From Paraburkholderia caffeinilytica (lineage in GTDB: Bacteria > Pseudomonadota > Gammaproteobacteria > Burkholderiales > Burkholderiaceae): 64,000 nucleotides of DNA. The notes under the pieces are model-generated. The model was not told where the DNA came from. It searched no databases and saw only the letters and a list, made by a program, of their open reading frames with translations. The stretch lies in assembly GCF_003368325.1 (NCBI RefSeq), contig NZ_CP031467.1:4154001-4218000 (forward strand). Direction: 5' to 3'. Positions within the stretch are counted from its first letter, which is position 1, and every line of letters begins with the position of its first letter. Below are positions 18,673 through 27,187 of this stretch, one piece after another. A program made the translations under genes and the position numbers.

Positions 18673-19614
18673 TTACTCGCCCGGCGCCCACTTGCCGCGA
18701 GCGTCGAACAGGAAAATCTGCGAATTGTCCGAGCCGGGATCGCAGGCGCGCGGCGTCCAGTTGTCGTCATGCAGGTCCATATCGGCGTCGAACTCGATGG
18801 TCGCGCCAAACGGGCTGTTGAAGTACCAGAAGTAGTTGCTGCCGAGAATGTGGCGGCCCGGCCCCCAGAAGCTCTTGTAGCCCTTTCTGACGAAGTTCCA
18901 GCCGTGCTGCAGCACTTCACTTGCCGAACCGAGGTGGAACGTGAAGTGGTTGCAGCCGATCATGTGATCGTTCTGACTTTCGATCATGAACAGCGTGTGG
19001 TGATCCTGTGTGCCGGCCGGGCGCATGAACGGACCCAGATGATTGAAGCGGTCGGTGACGATAAAGCCGAGGCGAGCGTAGAAGGCTTCGGCCTTCTGCG
19101 CGTCTTCGACGAAATAGACCACGTGCGAGAGCGTGCGCGGTTTGATCACGGCGTCGGGGTCGACGGCGCAGTCGTTGAGTGGGCGGCCGGGTGGCTGTCC
19201 CGGCACGTTGAAGCCGAGATAGCGCGCCTCGTACTTGTGGCGGCGCGTGACCATGAACGCGACGCCGAAGCCGGCGTCGTCGATGCAGTGCAGCGTGCCG
19301 TCGGCATCGACGCTAACCTCGCGGTCGGCTTCGAGGTTGGCCTTGATCGACGCGAGCGTATCGGCGTTGTCCACGCCATAGACGGTCTCGCGCAGGCTGG
19401 GTGTGGCGGCCTTCGGCGGCAACGGCGGCAGGCTTGGGTCATCGGCTGCGCGCATGATGAGGCCGGTGCCGTCGAGCGCGGTGAAGATGCCACCGCGCAC
19501 CGGATCGTAGTCGACTTCGTCAAGGCCGTAGTCGAGCAGATACTGGCGCGCGCCGGCCATGTCGTCGATGCCGTCGATGCCGAAGACGAGGAATTCGAGT
19601 CCGACAATGTTCAT
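18673..19614 (-). CDS. VOC-superfamily extradiol-type dioxygenase
   Basis: A 313-residue two-domain vicinal-oxygen-chelate protein. The C-terminal half has the 2-His-1-Glu metal site expected for extradiol ring-cleaving dioxygenases: His164 (LSHVVYFVE), His223 (CNHFTFHLG) and Glu274 (GATIEFDAD). Length matches catechol 2,3-dioxygenase-type enzymes. The start codon lies directly after a strong stem-loop whose 3' arm includes GGGAGG, the likely ribosome-binding site. With the flavin hydroxylase and FAH-family hydrolase it forms a plausible hydroxylation, ring cleavage and hydrolysis sequence. The substrate is unknown. Confidence 0.85.
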   Translation of the reverse strand: MNIVGLEFLVFGIDGIDDMAGARQYLLDYGLDEVDYDPVRGGIFTALDGTGLIMRAADDPSLPPLPPKAATPSLRETVYGVDNADTLASIKANLEADREVSVDADGTLHCIDDAGFGVAFMVTRRHKYEARYLGFNVPGQPPGRPLNDCAVDPDAVIKPRTLSHVVYFVEDAQKAEAFYARLGFIVTDRFNHLGPFMRPAGTQDHHTLFMIESQNDHMIGCNHFTFHLGSASEVLQHGWNFVRKGYKSFWGPGRHILGSNYFWYFNSPFGATIEFDADMDLHDDNWTPRACDPGSDNSQIFLFDARGKWAPGE

Positions 19615-19695
19615 GATGCCTCCCGCTGGGCCACCCCGAGGGAGGCATCGGCCCCCTCGGGGGGCAGCGAACGATAGTGAGCGTGGGGGTAGTTC
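19615..19695 (-). repeat. GC-rich stem-loops occluding the VOC gene ribosome-binding site
   Basis: Perfect 10-bp arms GATGCCTCCC (19615-19624) and GGGAGGCATC (19640-19649) are separated by 15 bp, directly against the ATG at 19614. On the minus strand the 3' arm supplies GGGAGG as Shine-Dalgarno. A second stem, GCCCCC (19651-19656) with GGGGGGC (19659-19665), follows, then GTGAGCGTGGGGGT. This composition matches GC-rich intergenic repeats common in Burkholderiales; that family statement is from memory. Confidence 0.7.
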
Positions 19696-19748
19696 ATGAG
19701 TGGGTTCCTTTGTGATGTCTCAGCGTCAGGCGAACCGGTTAGTCCGCT

Positions 19749-20693
19749 TCAGTCCGCCATTGCTCGCGTAATGAGTTGATCGACGCTGCCGTCGTGGCGC
19801 AGTCCGAGACGCTCGGCTTCGGGCGTCAGCAGCGGCGGATAGGTTGCGAAGAGTCGCTCGATGAAGGGATCGGGCGCATAGGTCACGAGCGCTGTGCGGT
19901 CGGCGCCGAAGCGCGCGGCTAGCGCGTCGACGAGCTCGCCCACGGTCAGGCGCAGCACCGGCATCTGGTAGCTGCGGCGCGCGTTGAAGCGGTCGGGGTC
20001 GACCGTGGCCGCGTGCAGCAGGTTGTCGACGCAGGTGCTCACGGAAATCCACCAGGCCACGCCTTCGGCTGAAACCGGCACGGTGAGGGGAACACCCGCA
20101 GCCAGTTTCCAGAACAGCAGGCTCATGAACGCGGACATCATGCCCGTGCCATCGCCCGGTCGCGCGACGACTCCTGGCAGACGCAACGAGCAGCCCTGCA
20201 CCCAGCCGAGTCGCGATGCGTCGGCGACGAGCGCTTCTCCCATCAGCTTGTGCGCGCCGTAGCTCAATGCCGGCGCGGGCAGGGTCTGTTCATCGACGGT
20301 CGCAGGCAAATGCTCGCCATAGACCGCTACGGTGCTGGCGAACACAAAACGTGGTGCGTGTGCCTGGCTGCGCAGATCTTCCAGCAACCCGAGTGTTGCA
20401 TCGAGGTTGATCGAACGGCCGAGCGCGTAGTTCTTTTCCGCAGCGCCACCGGGGATGCTCGCAAGATGGAACACTGCATCGACAGGGGCCGCGTTGGCAT
20501 TCGCGCGAACTGCAGCGTCGGCGATACTGCCAGGCAGTTGCACGACGCGTGAATCGGCGGGCGGGGCATCGAAGCCGACGTCCATCAACGTGAGCCGCGA
20601 GACAGGCTTTCCGCCGAGGCCCTCGGACAGCAGACGCCTGACCAGCACCCGCCCGACGAAGCCTTGCGCTCCGGTCACGACAACATGAGTCAT
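19749..20693 (-). CDS. NAD-dependent epimerase/dehydratase, DenD-like
   Basis: A 314-residue extended SDR. The N-terminal Rossmann motif is VTGAQGFVGRVLVRRL, and the active-site region has STVAVYGE with SYGAHKLMGE supplying the Tyr-x3-Lys pair. The pattern (HLASIPGGAAEKNY, SLRLPGVVARPG) resembles D-erythronate 2-dehydrogenase (DenD) and related acid-sugar dehydrogenases. Its start overlaps the stop of the upstream flavoprotein gene by 4 bp (ATGA), so translation is coupled. It probably oxidises a hydroxyl on a hydroxyacid intermediate; the true substrate is not determinable here. Confidence 0.83.
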   Translation of the reverse strand: MTHVVVTGAQGFVGRVLVRRLLSEGLGGKPVSRLTLMDVGFDAPPADSRVVQLPGSIADAAVRANANAAPVDAVFHLASIPGGAAEKNYALGRSINLDATLGLLEDLRSQAHAPRFVFASTVAVYGEHLPATVDEQTLPAPALSYGAHKLMGEALVADASRLGWVQGCSLRLPGVVARPGDGTGMMSAFMSLLFWKLAAGVPLTVPVSAEGVAWWISVSTCVDNLLHAATVDPDRFNARRSYQMPVLRLTVGELVDALAARFGADRTALVTYAPDPFIERLFATYPPLLTPEAERLGLRHDGSVDQLITRAMAD

Positions 20694-22549
20694 TTGGCGC
20701 CTCCCTTGCGGAACGGCAGCGAGGCGAGGAACGCGAGACGCGACGCCCCAAGCATCTTCAGTCCAGCTCGCGCCGATGAGGCATCGAGACGGGCTTCCAT
20801 CGGCATCGTGCCGAAGCTCTTGCCCTTGATGACGAGTTCGTCGCCGACCCGTTCGAGCGATTCGACGTGCATCAGTTCTTCATCGGCGGGGCCGCGCAGC
20901 ACCATACCGGTCTTCTTCGCGGCCGCCACCGTAGCGGGCACGCCCGTGTCCTGCCGCGCGCCTGCCGCGACACTGCTGAAGTCCATGCCGAGCTGTTCGA
21001 ACATCCTGATCGCCGTGGCGCGGCCCGCGCCGTAGACTCCGCCGCCGGGGTGCTGGAACGGGCCTGCGAGGTACAGGCGCTCCACGCCCGGCACCGTGAA
21101 CTGGCCCAGATCCGGCGTCGGTCGATGCCCGGCACTCTGATAAAAATACGGCGCCACGCCGTGCAGATCGCCGCGCATCATGCTGTTCGGACTGGACCGT
21201 TCGAGATCCACCGGGCTGACGATGCTGCGGGCGACAATGTTCTCGCTCGTCAGGTTCGAGACGAACTTGCGATAGTGGGCGAGCGACAGATCGCCGATTT
21301 CTTCCTTGAATTCGTCCCAATGCTGACCTGCCCAGCGCTTGTCCTTCACGTTGTACGGCGCGAACGTGATGCCATGGAACATGCCGGCGCCAGCCGGTAC
21401 GCGGGTCTTGTCACCGATGCTTTCGTCGCCGCCGGCGCACAGGCGCCGCTCGGTAATCAGGCCGCGCTTCAGGTCGTCGAAGTCGGCCAGCATCTCGTCG
21501 AGACTGTCGGTCGCCATGAACTCCAGCATCGTCGCGTAACCCACCTCTTCGCCGGCGTGGTAGCGCGCGTTCTCCTTCAGGTCGTAGTGGCTGACCATGA
21601 TCGAGAAAGGCGCGAGCGTCGCCCGCTCGGCACGCTGCAAGACGGGCTCCGGCACGCCTTCGACAAACTTGCGGATCACATGCGGATGGATTGCGCCGAT
21701 CACCGCATCCTTCGCGATGATCTGCTCGCCGCTCGCCAGTTGCACGCCCGTGGCACGGCCCGCGCTCGTGAGGATTTTCGCGACTTCGGCGTTGCAACGC
21801 ACTTCGCCGCCATACGATTCGATACAGCGCACGAGCGATTCGGTCAGCTTGCCGCTACCGCCGACGGGCTGCGAGACCCCATAGGTGTGGATGATGCCGG
21901 GCATCAGCAGCACGCCCATGCCGGTGCCCAGTTCATTGGGCGCCTGCAGGTTCTCGCTGACGAGCCGCAGCAGGTGAATCTTGATCTTGTCGCTTTCATA
22001 GAGCTGGTTCACGAGGTCCAGGCAATCCCGGTTCATGTAATCCAGCATCAGCCGCCCTTCGTCGCTGCGGTCGAGCATCGCGACGAGTTCGCCGAGCGGC
22101 GGCGGGGGAGAGTAGAGCCCCGGCATGAAAACCTGCAGGATCTGCTGGCTCATCTTGACGAAGTTGCGATAGGTCTCCGCATCCTTCGGCGACACCTTGG
22201 CAAAGCATTCGCAGGTCTTGTCGATGTCCTTGTAAGTGAAGAGCGCCGACTGGTCCGGGAAGATCGTTGCGTGCGGCACGGGCGAGTAGTGGTAGTTCAA
22301 GCCGTGTTTCGAGAGCAGCCCCAGTTCGTCCTGGCGCAGCATCGGATTGCCCTGAATCATGATGTGCACGCTCGAGTGCTCGTCATGCCAGTAGCCTGGC
22401 GTGTTCAGCTCGCGTGTGCTGACGCCGCCGCCCGGCCACGCCTTGCGTTCGAGCACCAGCACTTTCTTGCCTGCTTTCGCGAGATACGCGGCGGCGACGA
22501 GGCCGTTATGGCCCGCGCCCATCGCGACGATGTCGTAAGTCTGGCTCAT
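20690..22549 (-). CDS. FAD-dependent oxidoreductase, phytoene-desaturase/PYROXD2-like
   Basis: A 619-residue flavoprotein. The dinucleotide-binding motif GAGHNGLVAAAYLAKAGKKV is near the N-terminus, and the C-terminal FAD motif appears in LYLAGPFQHPGGGVYGAGR. ATG at 22549 overlaps the FAH stop by 4 bp; longer in-frame starts add Arg-rich residues with no domain. The family (CrtI-like amine oxidase superfamily) dehydrogenates or isomerises C-C and C-N bonds. The tight 4-bp overlaps on both sides show that it is an integral operon member. The reaction is unknown. Confidence 0.84.
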   Translation of the reverse strand: MSQTYDIVAMGAGHNGLVAAAYLAKAGKKVLVLERKAWPGGGVSTRELNTPGYWHDEHSSVHIMIQGNPMLRQDELGLLSKHGLNYHYSPVPHATIFPDQSALFTYKDIDKTCECFAKVSPKDAETYRNFVKMSQQILQVFMPGLYSPPPPLGELVAMLDRSDEGRLMLDYMNRDCLDLVNQLYESDKIKIHLLRLVSENLQAPNELGTGMGVLLMPGIIHTYGVSQPVGGSGKLTESLVRCIESYGGEVRCNAEVAKILTSAGRATGVQLASGEQIIAKDAVIGAIHPHVIRKFVEGVPEPVLQRAERATLAPFSIMVSHYDLKENARYHAGEEVGYATMLEFMATDSLDEMLADFDDLKRGLITERRLCAGGDESIGDKTRVPAGAGMFHGITFAPYNVKDKRWAGQHWDEFKEEIGDLSLAHYRKFVSNLTSENIVARSIVSPVDLERSSPNSMMRGDLHGVAPYFYQSAGHRPTPDLGQFTVPGVERLYLAGPFQHPGGGVYGAGRATAIRMFEQLGMDFSSVAAGARQDTGVPATVAAAKKTGMVLRGPADEELMHVESLERVGDELVIKGKSFGTMPMEARLDASSARAGLKMLGASRLAFLASLPFRKGGAK

Positions 22550-23553
22550 GTGCGTACTCCTGCCTGAACGGTCTGCACTGCCTGCACGAACCGATGATCG
22601 ATCGCTCCGAATAGGGATTGGCCGTCGCGGTCCAGCATCTCGAAGCGCAGACGCTCGCCGAAGCGCAGCCACGGTGTTGACGACTCACCGGTTTCGATCG
22701 CTTCGATCGCGCGCTGTTCGGCGAGGCACGCGGACCCGGCGCTGCGGTAGTCGAGGTTCGAAAAAGTCCCTGAGCCGATAATCGTGCCGGCGCGCAGGTT
22801 ACGGTTGTAAGTGATGTATTCGATCAGCTCGTGAAAGCCAAAACTCATTTCGCGGCCGTTCGGGTGACCGAAGGGTTCGCCGTTGCGCTGGACATTCATG
22901 TCGAGATGCACGCGTCCGTCCTGCCATGCATCGCCGAGCTCGTCCGGCGTGAGCGCAACGGGAGCAAAGGCCGTCGCCGGCTTCGCGAGAATGAAGCCGA
23001 AACCCATCCCGAGTTCGCGGAACAGATGCTTGCGCATGCTGACGTCGTTGAAGAGCACGAGTAGCCGGATGTGCGAAAGCGCGTCGTTTGCCCGCGTGCC
23101 GATCGGCGTGTCGCCGAGTACGACACCGACCTCTCCCTCGAAGTCGCAGTTATCCGCTTCGTTGGGGAACGGGTAATCGTCGTGCGGCCCGGCGAAATCG
23201 TCGCCCTGACGCTGGATCAGAATGGGAATCGAGGCGTCCGACTTCTTCTCGGGATGGTAAGCCTGCGTCATGATCCGGCCGTGGTTCAGGAAGGCCGAAG
23301 CGTCGATGAACTGATGGGTGCGGGGCAGCGGGGCAGTGCACGCGTACGGGTCGAAGCTGAACGCTTCGGGTGCGCGCCCGCCGTTCAACGCGTCGTACAG
23401 CGCAGCTAATGCAGGCTGGGTGCGCTCCCAGTCGTCCAGCGCGGTGCGCAGATTCGGTACAATGGCGCCAGCGCTGACCGCGAGACGCAGATCGCGCGAC
23501 ACGACGATTAGCACTCCGTCAGGATGTTTGCCTCTAAGCGATGCGAGTTTCAT
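22546..23553 (-). CDS. Fumarylacetoacetate hydrolase (FAH) family protein
   Basis: A 335-residue protein with an N-terminal FAH_N-like region and the C-terminal FAH fold. The metal-binding Glu pair is in CDFEGEVGVVLG, with a further acidic/catalytic block LFNDVSMR and GSGTFSNLDY near the C-terminus. The family cleaves C-C bonds of beta-diketo acids or isomerises/decarboxylates ring-cleavage products. Directly upstream is a palindromic repeat and AAGGAGAC. A FAH protein beside an extradiol-type VOC enzyme fits a meta-cleavage-like route. Confidence 0.88.
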   Translation of the reverse strand: MKLASLRGKHPDGVLIVVSRDLRLAVSAGAIVPNLRTALDDWERTQPALAALYDALNGGRAPEAFSFDPYACTAPLPRTHQFIDASAFLNHGRIMTQAYHPEKKSDASIPILIQRQGDDFAGPHDDYPFPNEADNCDFEGEVGVVLGDTPIGTRANDALSHIRLLVLFNDVSMRKHLFRELGMGFGFILAKPATAFAPVALTPDELGDAWQDGRVHLDMNVQRNGEPFGHPNGREMSFGFHELIEYITYNRNLRAGTIIGSGTFSNLDYRSAGSACLAEQRAIEAIETGESSTPWLRFGERLRFEMLDRDGQSLFGAIDHRFVQAVQTVQAGVRT

Positions 23554-23569
23554 TGTGTCTGTCTCCTTT

Positions 23570-23670
23570 GTCGACCGGAGTTAGCGCTTTAGCGCTTAGT
23601 CCGGTCCCATGCAAAGCGGTCGACCGGAGTTAGCGCCTACTCTGGTCCCATAGCGCTTACTCCAGTCCCA
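23570..23670. repeat. Tandem palindromic intergenic repeats
   Basis: Copy 1 (23573-23606) pairs GACCGGAGTTAGCGCT with AGCGCTTAGTCCGGTC, two mismatches, around a TT. After CCCATGCAAAGCG, copy 2 (23622-23647) pairs GACCGGAGT with ACTCTGGTC. A half copy follows at 23651-23668. The block lies between the SDR stop (23675) and the FAH ribosome-binding site. Shared flanks with 15856-15930 show a dispersed repeat family; function may be mRNA stability or transcript processing. Confidence 0.75.
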
Positions 23671-23674
23671 CGTG

Positions 23675-24442
23675 TTATCTAAGCGGACGGCCGCCGTCGA
23701 CGGGCAGCACACATCCGGTGGTGAAGCGCAGGTCGCGTATCGCGGCGAGCACGGCGAACGCGATCTCTTCGGGCTGCGCCAGGCGGCCGAGCGGCGTGCG
23801 GCTCGCCTGCTCGTCGCGCCAGGCCTGGTCCATCGATTTGACGAATTCGGTATCGACCAGACCAGGCGAAACGGACACCACGCGGATCGCCGGCGAGAGT
23901 GCACGCGCGAGCGACTTCGTCAGGTTATCGAGCGCGGCTTTCGACGCGCAATAGATCACGTTGCTGCCCATCGCGGTCTGCGCGGCGATCGACGAGATGT
24001 TGACCACCACAGCGCCGCCTGGCAGGTCGCTGCATTTGAGCAGACGCGCCAACGCGCGCACCATCGCGAAGGGACCGCGCACGTTGGTGGCGAGGACATC
24101 GTCGATTAGCGCGTCATCCAGACCGTCGAGATCGTCGTGCGCGACGAAGCGGGTCGTGCCTGCACAGTTCACCAACACGTCGCAACGCCCGTAGCGAGAC
24201 TCGATGTCGTCAGCGAGACGGGCTAGCGCGGCACTGTCGGTGACGGGCGCCGCTAGCGCGCAGTGCCCCGTTCCGGGTAGTTGTTCGACCAGCGCCTGGG
24301 CTGTGCCGGTCGAGCTGCGATAACCGGCGGCGACGCGAAAGCCCGCTTGCGCAAGCGCGTGGCAGATCTGCGCGCCAAGGCCGCCGGTTGCGCCGGTGAC
24401 GACGGCGACCGGGTGTGCGTCGGGAGCGGTGGTCGGCATCAT
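23675..24442 (-). CDS. Short-chain dehydrogenase/reductase (SDR)
   Basis: A 255-residue classical SDR with TGATGGLGAQICHAL for cofactor, NCAGTTRF, catalytic Ser in NISSIAAQT and the YxxxK motif in NVIYCASKAALDNL. The C-terminus TTGCVLPVDGGRPLR is standard. ATG at 24442 (a second ATG follows at 24439) lies just inside the stop of the HisD-like gene (TGA 24444-24446), giving near-overlap and probable translational coupling. The Arg in GYRSSTG suggests NADP(H) preference. Substrate unknown. Confidence 0.87.
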   Translation of the reverse strand: MMPTTAPDAHPVAVVTGATGGLGAQICHALAQAGFRVAAGYRSSTGTAQALVEQLPGTGHCALAAPVTDSAALARLADDIESRYGRCDVLVNCAGTTRFVAHDDLDGLDDALIDDVLATNVRGPFAMVRALARLLKCSDLPGGAVVVNISSIAAQTAMGSNVIYCASKAALDNLTKSLARALSPAIRVVSVSPGLVDTEFVKSMDQAWRDEQASRTPLGRLAQPEEIAFAVLAAIRDLRFTTGCVLPVDGGRPLR

Positions 24443-24443
24443 G

Positions 24444-25727
24444 TCAACCCTGCTTGCCGAGACGCCGCACGCGGATGTCGGCCTGTTCCTTGTGGCCGGA
24501 GAAGTGCTCGAGCGCACAGAGCCGCGAGCAGACTTCGCCGATCTTCACCGAGGCTTCATCGGTCAGGATGCGCTGGTAGCTATGCGTCTTGATGAACTTG
24601 CCGACCCACAGGCCCCCCGTGTAACGGCCCGCGCCCATCGTCGGCAGCGTATGGTTCGTGCCGATCACCTTGTCGCCGTACGAGACGTTGGTGCGGTGGC
24701 CGAGGAACAGCGCGCCGTAGTTGGTCATGCGATGCAGGAACCAGTCGGGGTCGCGCGTCATCACTTGCACGTGCTCGGAGCAAAGACGTTCGGCTTCCTG
24801 CAGCATTTCTTCGTCCGTTTCGCACAGAATGATTTCGCCATAGTCGCGCCATGCGACGCTGGCAACCGGCGCCGTGTCGAGGCGGGCCAGCACCGTTTCG
24901 ATTGCGGCCGGCAACTCCGCGGCGATTTTTTTGCTCGTGGTGATGCAGTAGGCCGGCGAGGTCGGACCGTGTTCGGCTTGGCCGAGCAGATCGACGGCAA
25001 CCAGTTCCGCGTCGACCGAGTCGTCGCAGATCACGAGTGTTTCGGTCGGGCCGGCAAACAGGTCGATGCCGACGCGGCCGTACAACTGACGCTTGGCCTC
25101 CGCGACAAACGCGTTGCCGGGGCCAACGATCATATCGACCGGCGCGATGTGTTCCGTACCGATCGCCATCGCTGCGACACCCTGCACGCCGCCCATCACA
25201 TAGATCTCGTCGGCGCCCGCGAGCGCCATGGCGGCGATGATTTCCGGCGAAGGTTTGCCATCGAACGGCGGCGCGCAGGCGATCACGCGTTTTACGCCCG
25301 CGACTTTTGCTGTCAGCACGCTCATGTGCGCCGACGCGAGCAGCGGATACTTGCCACCGGGAATGTAACAACCCACTGAATTGACGGGGATGTTCTTGTG
25401 ACCCAGCACGACCCCCGGCAGCGTTTCCACTTCGACATCGCGCAGCGACAGCAACTGGACCTGCGCGAAGCGGCGGATCTGAGCCTGCGCGAACTTGATG
25501 TCTTCAATGGCCTGCGGGCTAAGCGAATCGATGCAGGCCTGAATTTCCGCGTTGGTGAGGCGTAGCGACGGCGGATTCCATTTGTCGAAGCGTTCCGAAT
25601 ACTCACGTACGGCCGCTTCGCCGCGCTGTTCGATGTCAGCGATGATCTTTTCGACCGTCGCGCGCACTTGCGCCTGGTTGTCTGCTTTCACCTGGGCGCT
25701 CTGGCCGGCCTTGATGTAGTCGATCAT
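24444..25727 (-). CDS. Histidinol-dehydrogenase-family NAD dehydrogenase (catabolic paralogue)
   Basis: A 427-residue protein of normal HisD length. Zn-site residues are recognisable: Gln/His in GQAEHGPTS, Glu-His in SEHVQVM, Asp in [14 protein letters not shown]. The block IGTNHTLPT...[15 protein letters not shown] is typical of HisD paralogues that act outside histidine synthesis, for example sulfopropanediol 3-dehydrogenase (HpsN). No his genes adjoin it. It sits between the ABM and SDR genes, so it probably performs a two-step oxidation of an alcohol to an acid in this catabolic route. ATG 25727 was chosen because conserved sequence starts at MIDYIKAGQ. Confidence 0.87.
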   Translation of the reverse strand: MIDYIKAGQSAQVKADNQAQVRATVEKIIADIEQRGEAAVREYSERFDKWNPPSLRLTNAEIQACIDSLSPQAIEDIKFAQAQIRRFAQVQLLSLRDVEVETLPGVVLGHKNIPVNSVGCYIPGGKYPLLASAHMSVLTAKVAGVKRVIACAPPFDGKPSPEIIAAMALAGADEIYVMGGVQGVAAMAIGTEHIAPVDMIVGPGNAFVAEAKRQLYGRVGIDLFAGPTETLVICDDSVDAELVAVDLLGQAEHGPTSPAYCITTSKKIAAELPAAIETVLARLDTAPVASVAWRDYGEIILCETDEEMLQEAERLCSEHVQVMTRDPDWFLHRMTNYGALFLGHRTNVSYGDKVIGTNHTLPTMGAGRYTGGLWVGKFIKTHSYQRILTDEASVKIGEVCSRLCALEHFSGHKEQADIRVRRLGKQG

Positions 25728-25780
25728 GTCGGTTTCCCAATCAGTTTGGACGTAGAGGGGGGCGGCGTTGGCCGCGAGTT

Positions 25781-26089
25781 TTAGCTTGTTGCGCGGTTCG
25801 CGAACACGAGTTGATAGTGCGCGGCGCTGGGCGGCGCGGCAAAAAACGGCTGCAGCAGCGCGCGCCATTCGCCGAAACGAGGCGACTCGCGAAAGCCCTG
25901 CATATGATCTTCAACCGTATTCCAGTGGACCAGCAGCCGGTATTCGCAGCCATCCTCGATGCAGCGATGCAACGCATGATCGAGGTAGCCGGGCATGCTG
26001 GCGAGAATGGTTTGCGCGGTTGCGAATGCGGCTTCGAAGCCGGTATCGCTGCCGGGCGCGATGCGGAAATGGGCGAGTTCGAGAATCAT
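25781..26089 (-). CDS. Antibiotic biosynthesis monooxygenase (ABM) domain protein
   Basis: A 102-residue single-domain protein starting [20 protein letters not shown] and ending [11 protein letters not shown]. It has the dimeric ferredoxin-like fold signature of ABM proteins ([17 protein letters not shown]). The start at 26089 overlaps the SMP-30 stop by 4 bp. Members are cofactor-free quinone-forming monooxygenases or small-molecule isomerase-like proteins. No catalytic assignment is possible here. Confidence 0.83.
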   Translation of the reverse strand: MILELAHFRIAPGSDTGFEAAFATAQTILASMPGYLDHALHRCIEDGCEYRLLVHWNTVEDHMQGFRESPRFGEWRALLQPFFAAPPSAAHYQLVFANRATS

Positions 26090-27114
26090 GCGGCTCTCCA
26101 GTGCGCGAGCGGCAAGCCGGCCACCGGCGAGCGGAAGCTGGCGAGCGTCGTACCGGCGAGGCTGCCCAGATAGACCGTGCGTAGATCGGGTCCGCCGAAC
26201 GTGATGCTCGCCATCATCGGCGCGAGTGTGCCTCGGCACGCCCCCATCAGTTCGGGGGTCGTGGTGCCTCGCGCGTAATGCGCTTCGTAATGGGCGAATG
26301 CTTCAGGGTTGCCGTCGTCGAGCAGCGTCAGTACTTCGCCTTCGGGCGTGAGCGCGATCAGCTTTTCGTTGAGGATCAGCGTGATCCATAGATTGCCGTA
26401 CGCATCGAAAGCGAAGCCGTCAGGAAAACCACCCAGATCGTGCGGACCGTAGATTTCCCGGTTACTGAGCGAACCGTCTTCGGCGACGCGCAGCCGCGAA
26501 ATGCGGCGTGCGTTTGTCTCCACGACGTAGAGCCATTCTTCGTTCGCGTCGAGCCGGATTTCGTTGGTGCCGACAAAGCCGTCCGCGACGATGCGAATGC
26601 CGTTGGCGTCGATCAGGCCGACGTAGCCGTCAGCGGTTTTTTCGTTGATCGAGCGGGTCCAGGGTACCTGGCGTGTCGTGACCGTGAACCAGATGCGCCC
26701 CTTCGAGTCGGTCAGGACGAAGTTGGTCTTGCCCAACGACGTGCCGTCGATGCGGTCGTACAGCGTGCGCGACGAGCCATCCCGCGTCATCAGTTCGATC
26801 GCATCGGTGCCGAAGTTCGCGATCACGATGTTGCCTTCGCGGTCGAATGCGAGTCCGTTGGGCAAAGTCTTGCCATTCACGAGCTGTTCGGCGTCGTTCG
26901 CGGCAGGCGCGCTAGCCGCATCGTTCTGCTGTGCGATCAGTGTCTGCGTGCCGTCGGCATCGATACGCATGACGCCGCCGCGGGCATCCGCAGTCCATAG
27001 CGTGCCGTCGGGCTCGGCGAGAATGCATTCGGGGCGCAGCAGATCGCGGCCGACCATGTGGATCGCGTCGCGGCTCACCTGCCAGCCGCGCAAGGGATTG
27101 GATGATGAAGTCAT
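26086..27114 (-). CDS. SMP-30/gluconolactonase/LRE-like lactonase
   Basis: A 342-residue six-bladed beta-propeller. Metal-ligand blocks typical of the family are retained: RPECILAEPDG (Glu), LPNGLAFDREGN (Asn), GTNEIRLDANEEWLYV (Asn) and FPDGFAFDAYGN (Asp). This suggests an active lactonase opening a sugar-acid or aromatic-derived lactone. No signal peptide is seen. ATG at 27114 starts MTSSSNPLRGWQV; the longer frame to 27213 adds no domain. It lies 73 bp from the VOC gene and overlaps the ABM gene. Confidence 0.86.
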   Translation of the reverse strand: MTSSSNPLRGWQVSRDAIHMVGRDLLRPECILAEPDGTLWTADARGGVMRIDADGTQTLIAQQNDAASAPAANDAEQLVNGKTLPNGLAFDREGNIVIANFGTDAIELMTRDGSSRTLYDRIDGTSLGKTNFVLTDSKGRIWFTVTTRQVPWTRSINEKTADGYVGLIDANGIRIVADGFVGTNEIRLDANEEWLYVVETNARRISRLRVAEDGSLSNREIYGPHDLGGFPDGFAFDAYGNLWITLILNEKLIALTPEGEVLTLLDDGNPEAFAHYEAHYARGTTTPELMGACRGTLAPMMASITFGGPDLRTVYLGSLAGTTLASFRSPVAGLPLAHWRAA

Positions 27115-27187
27115 TGAAGAATGGCGTGTGATGGATTGATCCGGTTGAGGCGCAGCGCGGTGTGTTGTGCGTGTCGCATGAAGCCCG

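Noticed and set aside
20867..22567. 566-codon antisense frame over the CrtI-like flavoprotein
   Set aside because: Shadow frame; Rossmann and FAD motifs are only in the minus-strand gene.
23570..23670. Possible CRISPR-like tandem repeat
   Set aside because: Only two and a half palindromic units with no regular spacers; a REP-like intergenic repeat explains it.
24444..25727. Biosynthetic hisD
   Set aside because: No other his genes, catabolic neighbours, and the paralogue-type [16 protein letters not shown] pattern.
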